Of a stretch of DNA of 64,000 nucleotides, positions 11,554 to 19,855 are shown piece after piece. The notes beneath the pieces were generated by a model. That model was given only the letters and a program-made list of their open reading frames with translations. It had not been told where the DNA came from and searched no databases. Every line of letters starts with the position of its first letter. Position 1 is the stretch's first letter. The DNA is taken from the NCBI RefSeq assembly GCF_020010925.1, contig NZ_JAGJBZ010000001.1, positions 1,240,001 through 1,304,000 of the forward strand, written 5' to 3'. A program made the translations under genes and the position numbers. Origin of the DNA: Streptomyces griseiscabiei. Its GTDB lineage: Bacteria > Actinomycetota > Actinomycetes > Streptomycetales > Streptomycetaceae.

Positions 11554-11928
11554 TCACAACCCCCGCAACCGCTCAGCGATCAGCTCCACCTCGCCCTCCT
11601 CACCGGACGCGACATCGACGACCAGGCCGTACGCCCGCTCCTGGTCCACCGCGGCCAGGTCCACACCGTTGACCGCGAGGAACGTCGCGGCGGCGAGCCA
11701 GGCCGTCCGCTTGTTCCCGTCCACGAGGGGGTGGTTGGTGGCGAGGGCGTGCAGCAGGGCCGCCGCCTGGTCGTAGAGGTCGGTGTAGGCGGCGGTCCCG
11801 AACATCCGGGCACGCGGCCGGTGTACGGCGGACTCCAGCAACCCCGCCTCCCGGGTCTCGGGCGGCTTCCCGCCGAAGGCGATCTCGGCGATGGTGATCA
11901 CCTCGGCCACGGTCAGATGACGGCTCAC
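11554..11928 (-). CDS. doc: Doc family toxin (Fic fold)
   Basis: This 124-residue protein carries the Fic core HPLVDGNKRTA (His66, Asp70, Gly71, Asn72, Lys73, Arg74) with Leu where Fic proteins usually have Phe. It has the length and sequence of Doc toxins. P1 Doc phosphorylates EF-Tu and stops translation. The GTG start overlaps the stop of the small upstream gene by four bases, the expected antitoxin-toxin coupling. Activity is inferred from the motif. Confidence 0.92.
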   Translation of the reverse strand: MSRHLTVAEVITIAEIAFGGKPPETREAGLLESAVHRPRARMFGTAAYTDLYDQAAALLHALATNHPLVDGNKRTAWLAAATFLAVNGVDLAAVDQERAYGLVVDVASGEEGEVELIAERLRGL

Positions 11929-12125
11929 TCCCCGAGCCTCCGCAACAGCTCGGCGTGCTCCTCCGCGAGCCGCTCGGCCCGCGCCCGCACGAGCCCGCTC
12001 TCCGCCCGGAGATACGTCTCGACGGCCGCCTCCACCAGCTCCTCGGGCCGCCGCCCCTGGGCATCGGCGAGGTCGGCGAGGGCTCGGAGCCGGTCGGGGG
12101 CGAGGTGGAGAGTGATCTCGGTCAT
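11925..12125 (-). CDS. Ribbon-helix-helix-like antitoxin of the Doc pair
   Basis: This 66-residue protein begins MTEITLHLAPDRLRALADLA, a beta strand followed by helices, as in MetJ/Arc-type DNA-binding antitoxins. The charged helical C-terminal tail (LRAESGLVRARAERLAEEHAELL) would be the part that wraps the toxin. It precedes doc with a 4-base overlap. It is not clearly a Phd-fold protein, so the pairing would be a non-canonical RHH-Doc combination. Confidence 0.82.
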   Translation of the reverse strand: MTEITLHLAPDRLRALADLADAQGRRPEELVEAAVETYLRAESGLVRARAERLAEEHAELLRRLGE

Positions 12126-12212
12126 GGGGAGAGGCCAGGGGCAGCGATCACCCGCTTCCCACCGCTTTACGCAGTCACGGCCGCAAGCCCCCTGCTGCTC
12201 CTCCCCTCCTCC

Positions 12213-13682
12213 TCACCGCTCCCGCAACCGCGTCGTCACCCAGGCCCCCACCACCGCCACCGCCGCCATCGGCAGGAACACCACGACGAACGCGGCCGGA
12301 TGCGAGGCGGCACCGGTGGCCGTGGTGGTCGTATGGCCGACCGTGCCGCCGCCCAGCGCGGCGAACGCGGCGCCGCCCGCGGCGAGGAGGAGGGCGTTGG
12401 AGAGGCCGTCGGACATCTGGAGCGCGGCGGAGTTGGTACCGGCCTCCTCGGGGGCGGAGAGGTGCAGCAGCAGGACGCTGGTGGAGGAGATGACGAGCCC
12501 CATCCCGAAGCACCCGAAGGCCCAGGCGACGGCCACGCTCCACACCGGAACGGAGTCGATCAGCACCCCCGGCAGTGTGGTGATCGCCGCCGCGACCAGC
12601 AGCATCCCCAGCGTCATCAGCCGCTCCCGGTACGGCTCCACCGCCGTCCGCGCCTGTATCCAGGACCCCAGGGCCCAGGTCCCGCCGCCCGCCGCGAGCG
12701 AGAACCCGGCGAGCGTCGGCGACAGCCCCCGCTGGGTGACCAGCATCAACGGCACGAACGACTCGGCCGCGACGAACGACCCCGCCGCCACGCCGCGCAG
12801 CAGCACCACCGACGGCAGCCCCCGCGCCGCCCGGTACGTCCCCTTGGGCAGCAGCCCGAGCACGGCCGGCACCAGCAGCCCGGCTCCCGCGGCGGCCGGC
12901 ACGAGCGACCACCACCGCAGGTCCTGGGCCGCGTACTGCAACAGCCCGGCCCCGAGCGAGATCCCGAACGCGAGCCGGATACGCCGCCGGTCGACCGAGG
13001 CGGAAGCGGAGGAGGCGGAGGAGGAGGCGGATTCCACCGGCCCGGAGGCCCTCCGCCGTATCTGCGGCAGCGCCAGCCCCAGCGGCAGCACCACGAGCAG
13101 CGGAATCCCCACGAACACCCAGCGCCAGCCCAGCTGTTCCGTCACCGCGCCGGAGGCGAGCGGGCCGACGATGGACGGGACGACCCAGCTCGCCGCGAAG
13201 GCCGCCATGATCGCGGGCCGCAACCGCTCGGGATACGCGCGCCCGACCACCACGTACAGCGCGACGATCACCAGCCCGCCGCCGAGCCCCTGCACGGCCC
13301 GCCCGAGCACGAACAGCCACATCGCCCCGGCGGTCCCCGACAGCACCAGACCGGCGGCAAACCCACCGATCCCCGCCGTCAGCGCCCCCAACGGCCCCCG
13401 CCGGTCCGCCCACTGCCCGGCCAGCACCATCCCGAACAGACTCGTCGTGAAGTACGCCGAGAACGCGAACCCGTACGCCGAGACGCCGTCCAGCTCCCGG
13501 GCCGCGACCGGCATGGCCGTCCCGACCGCCATCGCCTCGAACGCGATCAGCAGCACGACCGAGACGATCCCGATACTGAGCCCCCGGTAGGAACGGCTCA
13601 GCACCCCTTCCTCACCGAGGGCCGGGGCAGAGGGGGCAGGGGCTTGTGCGACGTCCGTGTCACGCGGTTCGAGGTCGGCCAT
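12213..13682 (-). CDS. MFS transporter, drug-efflux type
   Basis: This is a 489-residue inner-membrane transporter with about 12-14 helices. After a roughly 40-residue cytoplasmic N-terminus, the first helix begins IGIVSVVLLIAFEAMAVGTAMP. Motif A is visible as GQWADRRGPLG and motif C-like glycines as GLGGGLVIVALYVVVGRAYPE. A Ser-rich stretch near 250 is probably a cytoplasmic loop. The ATG at 13682 is favoured; an ATG 30 bases upstream is possible. The substrate is unknown. It stands alone, facing away from tRNA-Cys. Confidence 0.9.
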   Translation of the reverse strand: MADLEPRDTDVAQAPAPSAPALGEEGVLSRSYRGLSIGIVSVVLLIAFEAMAVGTAMPVAARELDGVSAYGFAFSAYFTTSLFGMVLAGQWADRRGPLGALTAGIGGFAAGLVLSGTAGAMWLFVLGRAVQGLGGGLVIVALYVVVGRAYPERLRPAIMAAFAASWVVPSIVGPLASGAVTEQLGWRWVFVGIPLLVVLPLGLALPQIRRRASGPVESASSSASSASASVDRRRIRLAFGISLGAGLLQYAAQDLRWWSLVPAAAGAGLLVPAVLGLLPKGTYRAARGLPSVVLLRGVAAGSFVAAESFVPLMLVTQRGLSPTLAGFSLAAGGGTWALGSWIQARTAVEPYRERLMTLGMLLVAAAITTLPGVLIDSVPVWSVAVAWAFGCFGMGLVISSTSVLLLHLSAPEEAGTNSAALQMSDGLSNALLLAAGGAAFAALGGGTVGHTTTTATGAASHPAAFVVVFLPMAAVAVVGAWVTTRLRER

Positions 13683-13876
13683 GCCCGCCAGCGTAAGGGG
13701 CACCACCGACATTCGCCCCTGTCCGGAGTCCCCCACCACCTGGGACCTTCGTCGTACGCCCCGCCCTCCCCGGCCCCCGTTCATGAACGGCGTATGGCAG
13801 TCCCGTTGCAGCACCCCCGCTCCCCTTGAGCCCCGCCCCGAGCCCGGCCTACGGTCGATCCATCGAGTTCGAGAAT

Positions 13877-13951
13877 GGCCGTGTGCCCGAGTGGTTCAGG
13901 GACTCGCCTGCAAAGCGAGTTACGTGGGTTCGATTCCCGCCACGGCCTCCA
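13877..13951 (+). tRNA. tRNA-Cys (anticodon GCA)
   Basis: A complete cloverleaf can be drawn: acceptor GGCCGTG/CACGGCC, D arm, anticodon stem CTCGC/GCGAG with loop CTGCAAA (GCA, reading UGC/UGU), T arm GTGGG-TTCGATT-CCCGC, discriminator U (a cysteine identity base), and an encoded CCA at 13949-13951. Confidence 0.97.
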
Positions 13952-13970
13952 CCTGCCCGACCAGGCGGCA

Positions 13971-14005
13971 CGTAAGGGCGGCACCCCGCGAGGGGCGCCC
14001 TTACG
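13971..14005 (+). terminator. Terminator downstream of tRNA-Cys
   Basis: Perfect 10-base arms CGTAAGGGCG/CGCCCTTACG enclose an inner CCCC-GCGA-GGGG hairpin with a GNRA loop. It begins 20 bases after the tRNA 3' end. Confidence 0.8.
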
Positions 14006-14102
14006 GCTGTCCGTCTCAGATGTCGGCGTTGCCCATGGCCTGCGCTCCCTGGACGGTCGGTGAGAGCGGGCCGTTGCGGTGTGCCGCGTGGCAGAGGAAT
14101 TC

Positions 14103-14249
14103 GTGATCCGTACGCGGCCGTGCAAGTGGTGTCATGTGCCGGTGCGGCAGCCGCCCGGTCGGTGGCGCAGACAGCGGTACTGCAGTAAGCCGCACCGTCG
14201 CCTGTACCGCTTCTGGGATGCCGTCGTGCGGGCCTTCGACTACCTGTAG
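14103..14249 (+). CDS. Small zinc-finger protein, 48 residues
   Basis: This very short gene starts at GTG 14103 with AGAGGA five bases upstream. The product has CKWC, then RYCSKPH about 17 residues later, giving a C-x2-C-x16-C-x3-H metal site (Cys7, Cys10, Cys27, His31). The surrounding RRQRYCSKPHRRLYRFWD resembles the RYCS-type zinc knuckles of small Streptomyces proteins often found near phage and integrative elements. A role in nucleic-acid binding is an inference. It lies about 150 bases downstream of tRNA-Cys, a common integration target. Confidence 0.6.
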   Translation: MIRTRPCKWCHVPVRQPPGRWRRQRYCSKPHRRLYRFWDAVVRAFDYL

Positions 14250-14256
14250 CTGTCAC

Positions 14257-14745
14257 TCATCCCGCGTCCGGCAGGACGTTCGGGAGGCTCTCCTCGTCCG
14301 CCCTGCGTCGTGCCCGGCGGGCGTTCTCCGCTCGGATGGTGTCGAGCCATCGCCACAGCCCGATCTCCTCCAACTTCAGGCCCGGGCAGGCGATGTGGTG
14401 CGGGATCCGGCACACGGCCCCTGGTGCGGGCTCGTCCTCCTGGCTGTTCCATCCGACGCCGTGGGAGTCGACGTACCACCGATGCCAGGCCGGCACCATG
14501 TGGGCGGGAGCGGACAGGCCGGGCTCCAGGAGGACGTGGGCGTCGTAGTACGTGGGACGGCGATCACCGGTGAGCCCGCAGTCGGGGCAGACGGGCGGAG
14601 CCGGGGGCTCGGGCCCCGTGGCTCCTTCCCGGGCGGCCTGGGCACGATCGGTGTTCTCCCACGGCCGTGGTGTGTCCGGCGGTGGCTGGCGATGTCCGTC
14701 GGCGCCCGGTAACGGGACGATGCTCGGCTTGTCCGTGTCCCCCAT
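14257..14745 (-). CDS. DUF6083-like protein
   Basis: This 162-residue protein has a Pro-rich N-terminus, then CPDCGLTGDRRPTYYDAHVLLEP, HRWYVDSHGVGWN and CRIPHHIACPGL. Four Cys and nearby His could hold zinc. The pattern matches, from memory, the DUF6083 family found in Streptomyces accessory regions; no function is known to me. It converges on the small zinc-finger gene with 7 bases between the stops. Confidence 0.75.
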   Translation of the reverse strand: MGDTDKPSIVPLPGADGHRQPPPDTPRPWENTDRAQAAREGATGPEPPAPPVCPDCGLTGDRRPTYYDAHVLLEPGLSAPAHMVPAWHRWYVDSHGVGWNSQEDEPAPGAVCRIPHHIACPGLKLEEIGLWRWLDTIRAENARRARRRADEESLPNVLPDAG

Positions 14746-14862
14746 CGTTGCAGCGTGCGCGTGTCACCCGGGTGTGGGGAGGGCGCAATCAGGGCGCATC
14801 GGGGCATGGTCGGCTCTTCGCTGCATCCGGGACATGCCGCGGCAGTGGATGCGCGACCGCGG

Positions 14863-15504
14863 TCAGAGCTCCGCGCAGGCCTCGTTGCGCAAGGTCTCGA
14901 TCCAGCAACCCGTCGCCGTCTTCTCGTGTTTCTCGCGGTGGAGGAGCCAGAGGGTGAAGGCGAGGGTGGAGATGTCGGCGTCGAGGGGGCAGAGGGTGGA
15001 CTCCGGCTCGCTCCAGTTGAGGATCGCGCCGGTGGTGCCGTCGACGACGAGGCTGTTGCCCTCGACGAAGTGGCCGAGGCGGATCAAGTGGGCGGCGCCG
15101 GGAGGGAGTTGGGCGGGGGTGGCGTCCCCGGGGCGGTCCGTCGCGTAGTACTCGGCGAGGGTCGGGAGCGGGATGTCCGTGTCGAGGTGGAAGAAGCCGT
15201 GGTCCTCGGGCAGGCCCATGTCCCGCAGGAAGCGGCGGGTCGGCTCGTGGGTGAGCGTGGCCGGGAAGTCGAAGTCCTCGAAGCGCCACACCGTGCTTCT
15301 GCCGAACTCCTCGTCCAGCAGCCGGGCGGGCAGGTCCAGCGCCAGCCCGGAGAGCGTGACCGGGCCCCCGGTCAGCACCGCCAGGTCGTTCGGCCGATGG
15401 CGATCAGCCGGTCCGTCCTGGTTGTTCAGGTCGTTCAGGTTGTTCAGGTCGTTCAGGTTGTTCAGGTCCGTCAGGCCCATTGTCCCCATCGTCATTGTGC
15501 TCAT
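14863..15504 (-). CDS. SUKH-4-like immunity-type protein with N-terminal repeats
   Basis: This 213-residue protein begins with Met-rich and Leu/Asn/Asp repeats, followed by a SUKH-like fold: FPATLTHEPTRRFLRDMGLP, FFHLDTDIPLPTLAEYY, LIRLGHFVEGNSLVVDGTTG and a hydrophobic C-terminal helix. SUKH proteins commonly act as immunity factors against nuclease toxins. No toxin gene is adjacent, so it may be an orphan immunity gene or have another role. The ATG at 15504 has a close GGGGGAG; an ATG three codons on has better spacing. Confidence 0.8.
   Translation of the reverse strand: MSTMTMGTMGLTDLNNLNDLNNLNDLNNQDGPADRHRPNDLAVLTGGPVTLSGLALDLPARLLDEEFGRSTVWRFEDFDFPATLTHEPTRRFLRDMGLPEDHGFFHLDTDIPLPTLAEYYATDRPGDATPAQLPPGAAHLIRLGHFVEGNSLVVDGTTGAILNWSEPESTLCPLDADISTLAFTLWLLHREKHEKTATGCWIETLRNEACAEL
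15421..15474. repeat. In-frame 18-base tandem repeat in the SUKH-like gene
   Basis: Three copies of an 18-base unit (GTTGTTCAGGTCGTTCAG on the + strand), itself a doubled 9-base unit, encode a Leu-Asn-Asn/Leu-Asn-Asp pattern. The third copy has one change. A multiple-of-three unit keeps the frame if copy number shifts. Confidence 0.95.
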
Positions 15505-15686
15505 GGCTCCCCCCGGCACATGGTGCTCAGCGTGCTTCCCCCGGCGGGGATCGACGTCGTACCGGCGAGCGGTTGTCGTCCCCACTGTCGAGAACCATAC
15601 GCCGCCCCACTGACAACGCCCGCCGTACGCGCGAACACGCACCTCAAGGGCGACACCGGGGGCGGCTCACCACCCCCTCGCGCCCC

Positions 15687-18002
15687 CTACGCGCCCGTCA
15701 CCACCGCCGCCTGCGGGCGGATCGGCAGACGGTTCACCGGACGGCCGGTGGCCGCCCGTACCGCGGCGGCGATGGCCGCCGGGGAGGTGACCACCGGTAC
15801 CGCGCTGGCCGCCTTCGCGCCGAAGGGGGCCACGACGTCCCGTTCCTCCACCAGTTTGACGATCTGGATGTCGGGGATGTCGAGCGCGGTGGGCAGGGCG
15901 TAGCCCGTGAGGTCGGGGTGGCGGATCAGGCCCCGGGGGGTGCGCAGGTTCTCCGTGAGGGCCACGCCCACGCCCTGGGTGACGCCCGCCTCGATGCGGG
16001 AGTTGAGCTGGGCGGGGTTGAGGATCCGGCCGACGTCCTGGGCGACGGCCAGCTCCACGACCCGTACGGAGCCGAGTTCGATGTCGACGTCCACGACCGC
16101 GCGGATCGCGCAGAACGCCAGGCCCACGAAGGCGTCGCCCTGGCCGGCCTCGTCCAGCGGTTCGGTCGGGTGCGGGCGGCACTGGGCGGTGGCCCACAGC
16201 TCCTTGCCGTCCATCGCCTCCGCGACCGTGGTCGACAGGACACCGTCGTACGAGGTGATCTTGCCGTCGGTGATCTGCAGCAGCTCCGTGGACATGCCGA
16301 ACTTGTGGGCGAGGGGCTGGAGGAGCTGGGTGCGGACCATCTTCGCCGCGCGCTCCACCGCTCCGCCCGAGACCCAGGTGTGGCGGCCCCGGCAGCTCGG
16401 GCCCGCCGGCGGCTGGTCGGTGTCGACCTGGGCGATGTGGACCTCGTCGATGCCGAGGGTCTCCTGGACGATCTGCCGGGCGAGGGTGGAGAACCCCTGG
16501 CCGGTGTCGACGGCCGCGCACAGGACGGTCGCGATGCCGTCGGCGACCTTCACGGTGGCCGTGGAGACCTCGTCCGCGCCCTCGGCGCCGAGCATGTGGA
16601 CCATGCCGAGGCCGTAGCCGACGCCCCGCCGGACGGCGCCGGGTTCACCCGCGCCCTCGGGGCCGCCCGGGAGCAGCCACTCGTCCTCGGGGGTGTCCTT
16701 GGGCAGGGCGGGCAGCGGGAACTCCTGGACGGCCTGGAGGAGTTCGGCGACGGGGGCCGGGCAGGTCACGGACTGACCCGTCGGCAGGACGTCGCCCGTG
16801 GACATCACGTTGCGCATGCGCAGCTCGGCCGGGTCGATGCCCAGCTTCTTCGCCAGCTTGTCCATCTGCGCCTCGTACGCGGCGCAGACCTGCATCGCGC
16901 CCTCGCCGCGCACATGGCCCGACGGCGGGTTGTTGGTGCGCACCGCCCAGCCCTCGATGAAGGCGTTGGGGACGACGTACGGGCCGCAGGCGAAGGAGAC
17001 GGCGGCGGCCAGTGCCTCCGAGGAGGTGTCGGCGTACGCGCCCGCGTCGAGCAGGATCTGTGCCTCGACCTTGACGATCCGGCCCTCGGCGTCCGCGTGG
17101 TGGCGGTAGCGCAGCAGGGTGGGGTGGCGGTGGGCGTGGCCGAGGAAGGACTCCTCGCGGGTGGCCGTCAGCTTGACCGGGCAGCCGGTCTTGAGGGCGA
17201 GCAGGCCGAGCGGGAGCTGGAAGCCCTGGTCCTCGCGGTCGGCGGTGGCGCCGGGGACACCGGTGACGACGATCTTGACGCGGTCGGGGGCCAGGCCGTA
17301 GCAGGCGGCGGCGGCGTCGCGGTCGGTGTGCGGGTCGGTGGAGGCCACGTACAGCTCGACGCCGCCGTCGGGGCGGGGCACGGCGAGGCCGGCCTCGGCG
17401 CCGATGGGGGCCGGGTCGGCGCGGCCGATGCGGTACTGGCCCTCGACGACGATCTCGCCGGCCGCGTTCGGGTCGCCGTGGCGCAGCGGGATGTGGCGGA
17501 TGAGGTTGCCGTCGGGGTGCAGCGGCTCGGCCTCGAAGGCCTGCTCCGGGTCGATCACCGGGTCGAGCACCTCGTACTCGACGATGACGGCGGCGGCGGC
17601 CATCCGCGCGGTGTCGGGGTGGTCGGCGGCGACCGCGGCGATGGGCTCGCCGTGGTGGCGCACGATCTCGGAGGCGAACAGCGGCCGGTCGGCCTTGCCC
17701 CGGCCGTGCAGGGCGACGCCCGGCACGTCCTCGTGGGTGACGACGGCCCGGACGCCGGGCATCTCGCGCGCGTGGGACGTGTCGATGGACACGATGCGCG
17801 CGTGCGGGTGCGGCGAGCGGAGCACGGCGGCCCACAGCAGGCCCTCGGCCCACAGGTCGGCCGCGTACGGGAAGGTGCCCTCGGACTTGGCCCGGGAGTC
17901 GGCGGAGGGCAGGTTGGCGCCCAGGCCGTGCGGGAGTTGCTCCGGCGCGGGCGCGGCCTCGCCGGGGCCCGTGGGCGTCGCGATGACGGTTTCGTTGCTC
18001 AC
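15687..18002 (-). CDS. Xanthine dehydrogenase family, molybdopterin-binding subunit
   Basis: This 771-residue large subunit of a molybdenum hydroxylase has the CoxL/XdhB two-part layout: an N-terminal aldehyde oxidase domain (GTFPYAADLWAEGLLWAAVLRSPHPHARI) and a molybdopterin-binding domain with GEGAMQ, GQGFSTLARQIVQETLG and GVALTENLRTPRGLI. It hydroxylates purines or aldehydes using water. The GTG start overlaps the stop of the iron-sulfur gene, completing an FAD, Fe-S, Mo operon. The exact substrate cannot be assigned. Confidence 0.93.
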   Translation of the reverse strand: MSNETVIATPTGPGEAAPAPEQLPHGLGANLPSADSRAKSEGTFPYAADLWAEGLLWAAVLRSPHPHARIVSIDTSHAREMPGVRAVVTHEDVPGVALHGRGKADRPLFASEIVRHHGEPIAAVAADHPDTARMAAAAVIVEYEVLDPVIDPEQAFEAEPLHPDGNLIRHIPLRHGDPNAAGEIVVEGQYRIGRADPAPIGAEAGLAVPRPDGGVELYVASTDPHTDRDAAAACYGLAPDRVKIVVTGVPGATADREDQGFQLPLGLLALKTGCPVKLTATREESFLGHAHRHPTLLRYRHHADAEGRIVKVEAQILLDAGAYADTSSEALAAAVSFACGPYVVPNAFIEGWAVRTNNPPSGHVRGEGAMQVCAAYEAQMDKLAKKLGIDPAELRMRNVMSTGDVLPTGQSVTCPAPVAELLQAVQEFPLPALPKDTPEDEWLLPGGPEGAGEPGAVRRGVGYGLGMVHMLGAEGADEVSTATVKVADGIATVLCAAVDTGQGFSTLARQIVQETLGIDEVHIAQVDTDQPPAGPSCRGRHTWVSGGAVERAAKMVRTQLLQPLAHKFGMSTELLQITDGKITSYDGVLSTTVAEAMDGKELWATAQCRPHPTEPLDEAGQGDAFVGLAFCAIRAVVDVDIELGSVRVVELAVAQDVGRILNPAQLNSRIEAGVTQGVGVALTENLRTPRGLIRHPDLTGYALPTALDIPDIQIVKLVEERDVVAPFGAKAASAVPVVTSPAAIAAAVRAATGRPVNRLPIRPQAAVVTGA

Positions 18003-19855
18003 GCCTGGCCTCCGTCCTGGCCGAACGACCGGCCCTGACCGCCGTACGAGTCGTCCGGACCGACGAATGACTGGCCCTGACCGCCGTAGGTGTCGTTCTG
18101 ACCGGCGAAGGACTGACCCTGACCGCCGTAGGTGTCGCCCTGGTTGCCGAACGACTGTCCCTGGCCGCCGTAGGTGTCACCCTGCCCGCCCTGCTGGGCG
18201 AACGACTGGCCCTGGCCGCCGTACGAGTCGTCCGGGCCGGTGAACGACAGCCCCTGGCCGCCGTAGGACCGGTCGGGGTCGTGCGGGGCCGCCTGGGGTG
18301 CGTGCGGGGAGTCGTACGCCGCCGTGTTGACGCCGCCCGCGCCGGGGCCCGCCTGGTGCGGGATGCGGGCCTCCTCGGCGTCGGCGGCGGCCTCGTTCTC
18401 GGCGGCGCTGTGCGCCTCGCGCTCGGCGACGACGTCACGGACGGCCGCGAGGACGCCCCGGTAGCCGGAGCAGCGGCAGAGGTTGCCGCAGAGCGCCTGG
18501 CGGGTCTCCAGGTCGGTGGGGGCGGGGTTGCCCTCCAGCAGGTCGTGCACGGTCATCGCCATGCCGGGCACGCAGAAACCGCACTGCACGGCGCCGCACT
18601 TGGCGAGGGCCCGCTGCACGTCCGAGGGCTGTCCGTCGGCGGCGAGGCCCTCGACGGTGCGCACCTCGCTGCCGGCGGCGGTGACGGCGGGCACCAGGCA
18701 GGACGCCACGAGCCGGCCGTCGACCTGGACGTTGCAGGCGCCGCACTCGCCCTGCGAGCAGCCGTCCTTGGCGCCCGCGAGGCCGAGCCGCTCGCGCAGC
18801 ACGTAGAGCAGCGACTCGCCGATCCAGGCGTCGCTGACGGGCCGCTCGGTGCCGTTGACGCGCAGGACGTACGAGGCGAGGGGGTGGTCGTCGTGCGGGG
18901 GCGGGCTCGGGGCGGGCTCGTCGGCGGGGGCGTCCTCGGGGCCGGAGGCCTCGGATGCGCCGTCGGCCGGCTCCGGCTCCTCGGGATCCGCCGTCACCGC
19001 GCCGGTCCCGCCGACGGCCTCAGCGGGCTCCTGGGCGGCCTCCGGGGCCTCCCCGGCGGTCTCGGGGGCCGGGGCGGCGTACGCGTCCCCAGGAGCCGTG
19101 GAGGGCTCCTCGGAGGCGTCCGGGGCCCCGTCCGACGCGCGCTCCCCCGACGTACCGCCGTCCGCCGTGTGCGGCTCGTCCCGGTGGTCCTGGGGGCGGT
19201 GCTCGTCGGGGTGGTGCTCCTCGGGGCGGACCGGCGGCGGCGCGGTCCACGCCGTGCCGATCTGCTCGGTCGCCCAGGGCGCGGCGGCGCCGCCGGGCAG
19301 GGTCGCGGGCGGGTTGCCGCCCCACTGCTCGACGAGGGCCGAGGTGCTGAACTCACCGGATTCGTCCGGAAGATCACCCCCGGCGACCGGAATCGACCAC
19401 TCGCCGGTCACATCGTGACCGGCAGCGGCGCCTTCCCGGGCGGCCGGCTCCTCGAACGTCCACTGTCCGGTCGAGGCGGGGTTGTACGTGAACCCGTCCT
19501 GCGTCGGGGGCCCCTGCTGCCCGGCGTTCGGGTCGTGCCACTGGGCACCCCCGGCCGGCATCGCCCAGGTACCGGGGACGGACGGGTCCGTCCCGGCGGT
19601 GTGGGCCGTGTCCATCGGGTTGGCCGGGTCGACCGGGCCGACCGGCTGCGCCAGGTTGGCCGCTATCTGCGGGGGCACATAGCCGTGGCCGGGCGCGGCC
19701 AGCGGGCTGTCGGCGGCGAGCAGCGCGTCGATGCCCCCCTCGGGGAGCTGGACGAACGTGGTCGCGCCGTCGTCGTAGTCGCCCTGCGGCAGCCGCTCCC
19801 AGCCGCCCTGGCCCCCCTGCTGCGGGGTGCCCTCTCCGTGCTGGTCGTCGGTCAC
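17999..19855 (-). CDS. Xanthine dehydrogenase family, [2Fe-2S] subunit with long N- and C-terminal extensions
   Basis: The protein has 618 residues, against about 160-200 usual for this subunit. The standard part occupies about 328-480: a plant-type [2Fe-2S] site (Cys366, 371, 374, 386) and the second helical cluster (Cys425, 428, 460, 462). Before it are about 325 Pro/Ala/Glu-rich residues with recurring Gly-x-Trp motifs (GTWAMP, GQWTFEEP, GEWSIP). After it come six YGGQG-x-SF repeats (531-612). The start is GTG 19855, overlapping the FAD subunit stop. The extensions look disordered and may mediate assembly; this is inference. Confidence 0.92.
   Translation of the reverse strand: MTDDQHGEGTPQQGGQGGWERLPQGDYDDGATTFVQLPEGGIDALLAADSPLAAPGHGYVPPQIAANLAQPVGPVDPANPMDTAHTAGTDPSVPGTWAMPAGGAQWHDPNAGQQGPPTQDGFTYNPASTGQWTFEEPAAREGAAAGHDVTGEWSIPVAGGDLPDESGEFSTSALVEQWGGNPPATLPGGAAAPWATEQIGTAWTAPPPVRPEEHHPDEHRPQDHRDEPHTADGGTSGERASDGAPDASEEPSTAPGDAYAAPAPETAGEAPEAAQEPAEAVGGTGAVTADPEEPEPADGASEASGPEDAPADEPAPSPPPHDDHPLASYVLRVNGTERPVSDAWIGESLLYVLRERLGLAGAKDGCSQGECGACNVQVDGRLVASCLVPAVTAAGSEVRTVEGLAADGQPSDVQRALAKCGAVQCGFCVPGMAMTVHDLLEGNPAPTDLETRQALCGNLCRCSGYRGVLAAVRDVVAEREAHSAAENEAAADAEEARIPHQAGPGAGGVNTAAYDSPHAPQAAPHDPDRSYGGQGLSFTGPDDSYGGQGQSFAQQGGQGDTYGGQGQSFGNQGDTYGGQGQSFAGQNDTYGGQGQSFVGPDDSYGGQGRSFGQDGGQA
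18003..18275. repeat. Coding repeats for six YGGQG-x-SF units
   Basis: The 3' end of the Fe-S subunit gene is a degenerate tandem array. It encodes YGGQG(L/Q/R)SF six times, with spacers of 6-9 residues such as GNQGDT, AGQNDT and VGPDDS. Unequal spacers show repeated duplication and drift. Confidence 0.85.

Noticed and set aside
15421..15474. CRISPR or operator array
   Set aside because: The 18-base units are contiguous, in frame and coding; a minisatellite explains them.
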